From positions 1 to 64,000 of the forward strand of contig NZ_CP155562.1 in the NCBI RefSeq assembly GCF_022095615.2: a stretch of DNA of 64,000 nt, in the 5' to 3' direction. The DNA comes from Bacillus thuringiensis. Its GTDB lineage: Bacteria; Bacillota; Bacilli; Bacillales; Bacillaceae_G. The first letter of the stretch is position 1; each line of letters starts with the position of its first letter. Position numbers and translations under genes: made by a program. Under the pieces are notes generated by a model that was not told the origin of the DNA, did not search any database, and saw nothing but the letters and a program-made list of their open reading frames with translations. This document shows positions 55,310-60,773 of the stretch, one piece after another.

Positions 55310-56503
55310 TCATGTTTCTGTTGTGTGAGGTGGTACTTCATAAGGCTTATTGCTTTTAAGAATGGCATAGATAATGTAACACAGCTTTCTAGCTACCGCC
55401 CCTATACAAACATAGTAGTGCTTTCCTTGCTTTCGTTTCTTTTCATAAAAAGCTTTTAATACAGGGTCATGTTTATGCGCTGTAATAGCCGCTTGGAATA
55501 AGGCTCTACGCAAATGAGAAGAACCACGTTTGGATATAGACGTACCTGAGGCTTCAAATTGTCCAGATTGGGACACAGAGGCATCAATGCCTGCGTAAGC
55601 GACAAGTTTAGATGGTTTGTCAAAGCGGTGAATATCCCCAATTTCACTTAGTATAGTGGCTCCTAAAATGGGCCCAACACCAGGTATTGTCATGATAGGA
55701 GTATCTAAATCAATTAAAAGTTGTGACATTTCTTCTTCACATTCTTTGATTTGATCTTCGATAAAACGAATTTGTTCCATCAACATTTTTAGTTGGAAGG
55801 AAAAAGCGTCTTTACAGAAGGTAACACCAAACGAATTAGAGGCTAATTCCATTAGCTTGTTGGCTGTTTTCTTCCCCAGTCGATTACGACTGGTTTGCTC
55901 AATTATTTGTGTTAAATCATCAATAGATATCTGTTCATAGTCACTAGGAGAGGCATATTCAAGTAAGATTTGCGAAGAAGTTTTACCAAAAACATCCGAA
56001 AAGATGCTTTGGTACTCTGGGAAAGTCTGATCTAATACGACAAGAGCTTTTCGTTTTAAATCACTCATATTACTTACAAGCGCATTACGAAAGCGGCTCA
56101 TTTGTTTTAGAGCGAACATTTTCTCGTCCACAAGTGGGGTTTCAACAAAACGGCCGAATCGAATGATATCGGCAATCATAGTGGCATCAATGGCGTCTGT
56201 TTTTCGCTTTCTAATTTCTGTTCCTTTTCGCCAAGCATTGGTTTGAATTGGATTTAATACAACGACTGAGAAGCCATGATCAAGTAGAAAAGAATAAACG
56301 GCTAACCAATAATGTCCTGTTGCCTCCATTCCAATCAGTATTTCTGTAGGAGACTCAATATATTGGTACATCCAATTTAACAGTGCTTGTCCGCCTTCTT
56401 TATGATTCTGAAAGGGAAATGGCTTAGTAATAGGTTTTCCAGTTTGGTCGATAATGGACGCATAATGTTTATGTTTAGCGATATCAATACCTAAATAGAA
56501 CAT
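55310..56503 (-). CDS. IS110-family transposase, element 2
   Basis: This 397-residue DEDD/Tnp20 recombinase has YLGIDIAKHKHYASI, GMEATGHYW and RKTDAIDATMIADIIRFG in the N-terminal RuvC-like part. The C-terminal part has IPGVGPILGATILSEIGDIHRF, VAYAGIDASVSQSGQFEASG and TSISKRGSSHLRRALFQAA with the catalytic Ser. It differs strongly from element 1 at 30292. It interrupts the gap between tadC and the pilin on the opposite strand. Its ends cannot be placed exactly, and 55188-55309 shows no gene. Confidence 0.95.
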   Translation of the reverse strand: MFYLGIDIAKHKHYASIIDQTGKPITKPFPFQNHKEGGQALLNWMYQYIESPTEILIGMEATGHYWLAVYSFLLDHGFSVVVLNPIQTNAWRKGTEIRKRKTDAIDATMIADIIRFGRFVETPLVDEKMFALKQMSRFRNALVSNMSDLKRKALVVLDQTFPEYQSIFSDVFGKTSSQILLEYASPSDYEQISIDDLTQIIEQTSRNRLGKKTANKLMELASNSFGVTFCKDAFSFQLKMLMEQIRFIEDQIKECEEEMSQLLIDLDTPIMTIPGVGPILGATILSEIGDIHRFDKPSKLVAYAGIDASVSQSGQFEASGTSISKRGSSHLRRALFQAAITAHKHDPVLKAFYEKKRKQGKHYYVCIGAVARKLCYIIYAILKSNKPYEVPPHTTET

Positions 56504-56530
56504 AGCTTACACCCCTATTTTAATCAGTGT

Positions 56531-56703
56531 TAGATAGTGTTGTCCTCCTCTGAACTAATAAGCGCTACTACCTCGTAAGAGATACGAAGAATGACCAATG
56601 GTCATCAACATCCAACTCATTCGTAAACTACTTATTAGACAGAGGTACCATTCTTTCAACCGAATACAAAGATTCAAGGAGGTGGTCGGCAACACTCTAT
56701 CTA
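56531..56703 (-). ncRNA. Putative bridge RNA region of IS110-type element 2
   Basis: Upstream of the transposase start, nested arms can pair. TAGATAGTGTTG (56531-56542) pairs with CAACACTCTATCTA (56690-56703), CCTCTGAACTAATAAG (56547-56562) with CTTATTAGACAGAGG (56631-56645), and an inner ATGACC/GGTCAT pair lies at 56591-56605. The position and folding fit an IS110 bridge RNA. GTGGTCGGC is shared with the region of element 1. The transcribed strand is uncertain. Confidence 0.55.
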
Positions 56704-56799
56704 CAAATATAAGTATCTCATATAACTAGATACTCACGGGTTTATAGGTAAATCCCTTTCCTAAAAAACCTAACTTTATCATACGAGGAGGTGGATTTC

Positions 56800-56862
56800 A
56801 TGTATTACAAGTCACCTCTGGACAGGCTTTTCTTCAAATCAATATTTCTTGCAATATCTTAG
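56800..56862 (+). CDS. Possible 20-codon peptide before the pilin
   Basis: A very strong ribosome binding site GAGGAGGTGG precedes an ATG and 20 codons (MYYKSPLDRLFFKSIFLAIS, then stop). It could be a leader peptide for the pilin gene 78 bp downstream, the 5' remnant of a gene broken by the IS, or chance. Confidence 0.25.
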   Translation: MYYKSPLDRLFFKSIFLAIS

Positions 56863-56939
56863 TTGATAAAGCAAGAGATAGTTAGTTTAGTTTTTAATTA
56901 ATCAAATAAATCTATTAAAAGAAGAGGAGAAATTTATTT

Positions 56940-57206
56940 ATGAAAACATTAGAAATGAAAGAATTGAAAGGTTCAAGTAAGGGGAAGGTTTCAGCTTTAT
57001 TAACTCGTACAAAACAATGGTTGAAAAATGAGTCTTCAGATGAAACATCAAATAAAGTTTCATGGACTTACATTGGTCTTGGAATGGCAGTTGTAGTTTT
57101 AGTTATCATGTACCCAGCATTAAAATCAGGTACTTTTAATGTATCTAATTACTTTACTTCAATTACTGGCGGCGCGAAGAGTGAGCCGTCTGGATGGTCA
57201 AAATAA
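56940..57206 (+). CDS. Major pilin candidate of the Tad-like system
   Basis: This 88-residue protein has a long charged N-terminal part (1-43), one hydrophobic helix (SWTYIGLGMAVVVLVIMYPAL, residues 42-62) and a short polar tail with GGAKSEPSG. Its size, position between the Tad platform genes and the TadE-like gene, the strong ribosome binding site (AAGAGGAGAAA) and the attenuating hairpin after it all fit an abundant structural subunit. It lacks the classic Flp motif with Glu at +5, and its leader is longer than usual, so it may belong to a different pilin class. Confidence 0.6.
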   Translation: MKTLEMKELKGSSKGKVSALLTRTKQWLKNESSDETSNKVSWTYIGLGMAVVVLVIMYPALKSGTFNVSNYFTSITGGAKSEPSGWSK

Positions 57207-57217
57207 GTTTTTAGTTG

Positions 57218-57240
57218 AAAGGGCGGTTGATCCGTCCTTT
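57218..57240 (+). terminator. Attenuator-like hairpin after the pilin gene
   Basis: The arms AAAGGGCGG and CCGTCCTTT (one G-U pair) have a 5-base loop and are followed by TCTCTT. Partial termination here would make more pilin than downstream protein. Confidence 0.65.
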
Positions 57241-57272
57241 TCTCTTAATTTATAGGAAGGAGAAACATATAC

Positions 57273-57659
57273 ATGCAACAAGCAGTTACATATGTTGTTT
57301 TTTTCTTGTCGTTAATGTTCATTATTGTCTTTGGTGTAGAATTTGCAGGGCAAACAGTTGTTAACGTTAAGGCGAATGAAATTAGTGAATATGCTGTAAG
57401 TTTAGCAGAGAGGGATGGGGGCTTTACTCCTGACGTAATCGATAAAGTAAATCAAAAGTTAAAGGATAGTAATATGGATTCTAAAGATTGGAAGATGGAA
57501 TATACACAAGGAAAAGTACAATTTAATCAACCTCTTACCTTCACTATCAAAGGGAAGTATAAATATAATTCGTTTAAATTACTTGAAAGAGGTATAGGTA
57601 CCTTTGATGTATCAGTACAAAGTACTCGTTCAGGTGTAGGACAAGTTTATTTTAGATAA
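57273..57659 (+). CDS. TadE-like pseudopilin
   Basis: This 128-residue protein has an N-terminal hydrophobic helix (VTYVVFFLSLMFIIVFGVEFAG) with Gln-Gln-Ala before it and an acidic residue inside it. A soluble domain of about 100 residues of beta type follows (KWKMEYTQGKVQFNQPLTFTIKGKYKYNSF). TadE-like and DUF4320-type conjugation proteins share this shape. The ATG follows AAGGAG. It is probably co-transcribed with the pilin; the small structured RNA starts right after its stop. Confidence 0.65.
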   Translation: MQQAVTYVVFFLSLMFIIVFGVEFAGQTVVNVKANEISEYAVSLAERDGGFTPDVIDKVNQKLKDSNMDSKDWKMEYTQGKVQFNQPLTFTIKGKYKYNSFKLLERGIGTFDVSVQSTRSGVGQVYFR

Positions 57660-57660
57660 T

Positions 57661-57793
57661 AAGCGGTCTTGAAGTGTACGGAAAGAATGAGCAAATATCG
57701 TTTAAGTTAAGATCGCAGTTTAGAAAATGTTCAATAGTAAGTAAATGATGGTTTAAATTAAATCGGAGTTCTTAGTAGACTTCAATATCGCTT
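57661..57793 (+). ncRNA. Small relative of the large structured RNA (133 nt)
   Basis: The ends AAGCGGTCTTGAAGT (57661-57675) and ACTTCAATATCGCTT (57779-57793) pair at 14 of 15 positions, including one G-U pair. Compared with the large RNA (44742-45220), GCGATTTTG became GCGGTCTTG while the other strand changed from CAAAATCGC to CAATATCGC. Most of the stem is thus kept although both strands changed. The shared motifs GAAGTGT and AGTAGACTTCAA are at the same places. A terminator follows at 57811. It contains no reading frame. Confidence 0.5.
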
Positions 57794-57810
57794 GCTAGTA
57801 CTTAGCAATA

Positions 57811-57856
57811 AAGGGTGAAAATATTTCAATTTCATTTGAGATATATTTTCACCTTT
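57811..57856 (+). terminator. Terminator after the small structured RNA
   Basis: The arms AAGGGTGAAAATAT and ATATTTTCACCTTT are separated by 18 bases and followed by TTAT. It ends the pilin, TadE and RNA transcript. Confidence 0.8.
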
Positions 57857-57966
57857 TTATATAGATATCTTCTTGAAAGAGCGGGGTATATGGGGAGTTA
57901 GTTAATTCAAAAGAAAAGGTAAGGAAGGGGCTATTTATAGTTCTATTCTAATAGGGGTGAATTTCG

Positions 57967-58175
57967 ATGTTTACAAAATGTCGAGAAGTGGGGATTTTAT
58001 TAATGTTAATACCGCTTTTACTAATAGCTTGTATTTTACAAGCAATGGGAGAGGTGAACGAAAAGGGAGCTCTATAATAATTGATCTTCTAATCAAATTT
58101 ATGATGATTTATTTAATAGGTTATGTCACTTGTAGTTTTTTATGGAGAGTAGAAGCAGATTTCAAGGAGGGATAA
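57967..58175 (+). CDS. Small membrane protein(s), possibly one frameshifted gene
   Basis: From the ATG at 57967 (behind ATAGGGGTG) one frame gives 36 residues with a helix, MFTKCREVGILLMLIPLLLI, and stops at 58077. A second frame, open from a GTG at 57957, continues past that stop and ends at 58175. Its last part, IIIDLLIKFMMIYLIGYVTC with a polar tail, looks like a second helix. The two may be overlapping genes, or one two-helix protein disrupted by a single-base change. No family is known. Confidence 0.4.
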
Positions 58176-58176
58176 T

Positions 58177-58308
58177 ATGAAACGTTTATCAGGAGAAGTG
58201 TATCAAGATGATGATCCTTTAGCTTTTGCAAAAGGATGTAAAAATGGCTTAATCATTGCCCTTCCCTTTTGGGTTGTAGTCATAGGTGTTGTAAGTTTTA
58301 TTGTGTAA
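58177..58308 (+). CDS. 43-residue single-helix membrane protein
   Basis: A strong AAGGAGGG site precedes the ATG. A polar, acidic N-terminus (MKRLSGEVYQDDDPLAFAKG) is followed by one hydrophobic helix (LIIALPFWVVVIGVVSFIV) running to the C-terminus. It starts directly after the preceding frame. Small single-helix subunits are common in conjugation membrane complexes; that role is inferred from position. Confidence 0.6.
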   Translation: MKRLSGEVYQDDDPLAFAKGCKNGLIIALPFWVVVIGVVSFIV

Positions 58309-58338
58309 AAATTTCATAACAATGAAGGGGTGGAATTA

Positions 58339-58707
58339 ATGATCGTTTCTAATGAAATTGCTGGTATTCAAACTAAAAAACAAGCGTATGAACTCGCTAG
58401 AAAAATGACAAAACAGGTACTTCATGAAGGTGCTGGATTAACATGGATAAGAACAACACAATCATTTTTAAGTGGTGCAATTCTTTACGTAAAAGATAAG
58501 TATAAAGAAAAAGCTAGGTTATCAGATGTAAGAGAATTTGTTTTGCAAAGCGAAGAAAAGGAAGGTTTTTTGGAACATATCACAGATCACTTAGAAAAAG
58601 GTCATCCTTCTTATCATGCGTTTTCAATTATGTTGACTTGTAAGGAATCTACAAGAATTCTTGTTATAGCTCTTTCTAATTTGTGTATGAGAACTGTAAA
58701 GGAGTGA
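58339..58707 (+). CDS. Stand-alone domain resembling part of VirD4/TraG coupling proteins
   Basis: This 122-residue protein starts at the ATG at 58339, 12 bases after AAGGGG. The sequence GAGLTWIRTTQSFLSGAILYVKDKYKEKARLSDVREFVL...HITDHLEKGHPSYHAFSIML, then CKESTRILVIALSNLCM resembles the all-alpha stretch of VirD4/TraG ATPases. In full-length proteins that stretch lies between Walker A and Walker B and faces relaxosome proteins. No P-loop is present here or nearby. It may be a free adaptor of the coupling complex or a fragment of an ancestral gene. The match is from pattern memory only. Confidence 0.5.
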   Translation: MIVSNEIAGIQTKKQAYELARKMTKQVLHEGAGLTWIRTTQSFLSGAILYVKDKYKEKARLSDVREFVLQSEEKEGFLEHITDHLEKGHPSYHAFSIMLTCKESTRILVIALSNLCMRTVKE

Positions 58708-58711
58708 AGAG

Positions 58712-58885
58712 ATGGGGAAGAGAGTGAAAAAGGGGAAAGTGAAAATGAAAGATGATATTAAAGAAATAGAGGAATATACATCTAGTTGGGATGCACTGGA
58801 TTTTTGGACTAGATTCTTTTTTGTAGGAACGGCAGCCTTATGTGGGACGATTTTATTAATTGCTGTACTTTCTTTATTTAATTGA
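58712..58885 (+). CDS. 57-residue single-helix membrane protein
   Basis: The ATG at 58712 follows AAAGGAGTG and sits four bases after the previous stop. A basic N-terminus (MGKRVKKGKVKMK) and an acidic linker precede one helix (FFFVGTAALCGTILLIAVLSL). It is probably a membrane accessory of the transfer apparatus; no family is known. Confidence 0.6.
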   Translation: MGKRVKKGKVKMKDDIKEIEEYTSSWDALDFWTRFFFVGTAALCGTILLIAVLSLFN

Positions 58886-58935
58886 ATATTCATTTTAATG
58901 TTATTTGAAATTTAAAGGTAAGTGATGTGATTTAA

Positions 58936-59073
58936 TTGAAGACTCGAAAATGCAAAAAATGCAATGGAACGGGAATGATATTTGGAAAAACATGCTCAAT
59001 CAGAGGATTCAAAGTACATGAATCTATGGAAAAAACACCATGTACTAAATGTTTTGGTAAGGGTGTGAAATAG
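58936..59073 (+). CDS. 45-residue zinc-ribbon-like protein
   Basis: It starts at a TTG (58936) after AGGTAAGTGATG. Two Cys pairs, RKCKKCNGTGMIFG and TPCTKCFGKGVK, form a DnaJ-like zinc ribbon (CxxCxGxG twice). It resembles the stub at 29835-29922. Possible roles are RNA or protein binding; nothing specific can be claimed. Confidence 0.55.
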   Translation: MKTRKCKKCNGTGMIFGKTCSIRGFKVHESMEKTPCTKCFGKGVK

Positions 59074-59126
59074 AGCGGAAATGCTATTGTAGTAGATTTA
59101 GAAATTCACTAGCGAGTAGGGATAAG

Positions 59127-59444
59127 ATGTGTTTACCTAAGCAATATGAACTTGTAGAAAGAAAAGCAGAAATGATAAATGGTATTTTGAAATTTTATGA
59201 TGAAGGGAAGCTAAAAGTTGTTCATAATACTTTCATAGAATTATGTGAATTAAATCCATATGCTGTAAGGGGATTTATTGTAAGGGAATTAGAAAAACGA
59301 GACTTAAAAGGCGTAGAGGAATCCTATGATATATGTTTGGAAGAAATAAGACAGAACGACCTTAATAAATGGCTGAGTAAAACGCCTAGAATAATATATT
59401 ATTCAGGTGAAAAAGTTAAAACGGAGGTGTTACAAAATGGATGA
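59127..59444 (+). CDS. Hypothetical 105-residue protein
   Basis: This soluble, largely helical protein (ERKAEMINGILKFYDEGKLK...LNPYAVRGFIVRELEKRDL) has no recognised motif. The ATG has a weak TAGGGAT site. It overlaps the next gene by eight bases, so the two are co-translated. It lies in the small-ORF cluster between the pilus genes and the large ATPase. Confidence 0.6.
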   Translation: MCLPKQYELVERKAEMINGILKFYDEGKLKVVHNTFIELCELNPYAVRGFIVRELEKRDLKGVEESYDICLEEIRQNDLNKWLSKTPRIIYYSGEKVKTEVLQNG

Positions 59445-59694
59445 GCTAAAAAGAGTAACTCAATACAAAGCTTCAGATGGTACAGAGTTTGATGTAGGTG
59501 TGGATAAAGATGGTTTGTATTATATCGGTGCTAAATTTCCGTTTTTAACAACATCAAAAGATGGAAAGTATACAAATAACTTTGCTGGTTATGTTGCTAC
59601 TGATATAACGGATGAAATGACAGCTAAGGGGATCGCGTCGTTTGCTTTCTGTTGTTACCAAAGACAATTGAAGCATTATAAAGAATTAAATTAA
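59437..59694 (+). CDS. Hypothetical 85-residue protein
   Basis: The ATG at 59437 is preceded by ACGGAGGTG. The protein starts with a beta-type stretch (RVTQYKASDGTEFDVGVDKDGLYYIGAKF) and ends in a helical, Cys-containing segment (ASFAFCCYQRQLKHYKEL). There is no membrane segment. It is coupled to the previous gene. Its function is unknown. Confidence 0.6.
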   Translation: MDELKRVTQYKASDGTEFDVGVDKDGLYYIGAKFPFLTTSKDGKYTNNFAGYVATDITDEMTAKGIASFAFCCYQRQLKHYKELN

Positions 59695-59763
59695 ACCAAA
59701 ATTCCTAATTTTGTAGGTAAGGTATATTATTTGAAGTTTATTAAAAGATGGAGGCGTATGAAG

Positions 59764-59955
59764 ATGGGAAAATATCAAATAGAAGTGGAAGTAACGAAAA
59801 CCTATAAAGCTTTTGTTGAAGTTGAAATACCTGAAGGTGCAAATAGTGATAATGTTCAAAGATTAGTTGAAGAAAAAGTGGAGTCAATGGATCAAGAAAA
59901 ATTAGATTATCAATCTACTAGTCATTTTGTTCTAAAAGTTAACGATATTGAATAA
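59764..59955 (+). CDS. Hypothetical 63-residue protein
   Basis: GGAGGCG lies upstream, and the second ATG at 59764 has the better spacing. The sequence alternates beta-type and helical parts (YQIEVEVTKTYKAFVEVEIP, then SDNVQRLVEEKVESMDQEKL). It is acidic and small. It is a plausible cytoplasmic accessory with no known family. Confidence 0.55.
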   Translation: MGKYQIEVEVTKTYKAFVEVEIPEGANSDNVQRLVEEKVESMDQEKLDYQSTSHFVLKVNDIE

Positions 59956-60044
59956 AAGCGTTAATTAGTTTCGAATTTTAATTTTGTTAAAAATGAAGGT
60001 GGACAATGCGAAATTAAGAGCTTTAAAAGGAAGTGTACGGATTT

Positions 60045-60236
60045 ATGGGGGAAATCATACTATTTTTTGTTTGCGTGTACATTTTGGTGACCTTTGCTAT
60101 TTATATGACAATAAAAGATTTTTACTTTGAACAAGAACAATCTGGTTTACTTGTTGTTCTTGCTGTATGTTCATTACCTTTATCGGCAGTGTTTACTTAT
60201 TTTATAGTTCAATTGCTTGATTATATTACAATTTGA
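60045..60236 (+). CDS. 63-residue two-helix membrane protein
   Basis: The ATG at 60045 lies about 13 bases after AAAGGAAG. Two hydrophobic helices (EIILFFVCVYILVTFAIYMT and LLVVLAVCSLPLSAVFTYFI) are joined by a short acidic loop (KDFYFEQEQSG). It is an integral membrane protein of unknown role in the transfer region. Confidence 0.6.
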   Translation: MGEIILFFVCVYILVTFAIYMTIKDFYFEQEQSGLLVVLAVCSLPLSAVFTYFIVQLLDYITI

Positions 60237-60275
60237 TTTTTGCTTAGAAGTGTAAATTCAAGGAGGTAAGAGGGT

Positions 60276-60587
60276 GTGGGTTCTATAATTCCGCATTATT
60301 TGTTTGTAGTGTGTTATTCATTAGATGAGGTATTACAAGTGCATGAAATGGCGAAAGAAATTTTTAATCCGAAGGATCAAAGTGAAAAACTAGTAAGTCA
60401 GCTGAACTTAACTTCTTTTTTCGTCCTTTGTAATGGCAGGCATACAAGATGGGGAAATCAAGAAGAGTATATGAAAGCAAGAGAAAAGTATATTAAGTAT
60501 CTTATAGATCGGGATATCCGATTCGTGGAAATAACAGAAAAAGAATTTAACAGATTTGAAAAAGCTTCGAAACAATGCTTTTTTTAG
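60276..60587 (+). CDS. Hypothetical 103-residue protein
   Basis: The GTG start follows AAGGAGGTAAGAGG. It is a soluble alpha/beta-type sequence (YLFVVCYSLDEVLQVHEMAK...FFVLCNGRHTRWGNQEEY...RDIRFVEITEKEFNRFEK). No family is recognised. It overlaps the next small gene by 13 bases. Confidence 0.6.
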   Translation: MGSIIPHYLFVVCYSLDEVLQVHEMAKEIFNPKDQSEKLVSQLNLTSFFVLCNGRHTRWGNQEEYMKAREKYIKYLIDRDIRFVEITEKEFNRFEKASKQCFF

Positions 60588-60754
60588 AAAATCGTACTTA
60601 TTATGAGCATAGAAAAAAACAGCTTATCATTAATCAGCTAATTGATTGCGGTTTTTACAAGGATGGAAAAAGGCAGCTCTATGAATTAAAGCTTTTGGAA
60701 TTAGAAAAGTATTTGAAAAACATTAAAAAGGAGAGAGTAATTCTTCATAGCTGA
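60575..60754 (+). CDS. FbpA-like small basic protein
   Basis: This 59-residue ORF starts at the ATG at 60575 inside the end of the preceding gene. The pattern YYEHRKKQLIINQLIDCGFY, then KDGKRQLYELKLLELEKYLK resembles the Fur-regulated basic protein FbpA family, which pairs a KKxLIxxLIxxGxYK block with a QLYELxLxELE block. In B. subtilis such proteins act in iron sparing with a small RNA; here the role is unclear. No Fur box was identified. Confidence 0.5.
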   Translation: MLFLENRTYYEHRKKQLIINQLIDCGFYKDGKRQLYELKLLELEKYLKNIKKERVILHS

Positions 60755-60773
60755 TGCAAAGGAAGTGGAGTTA

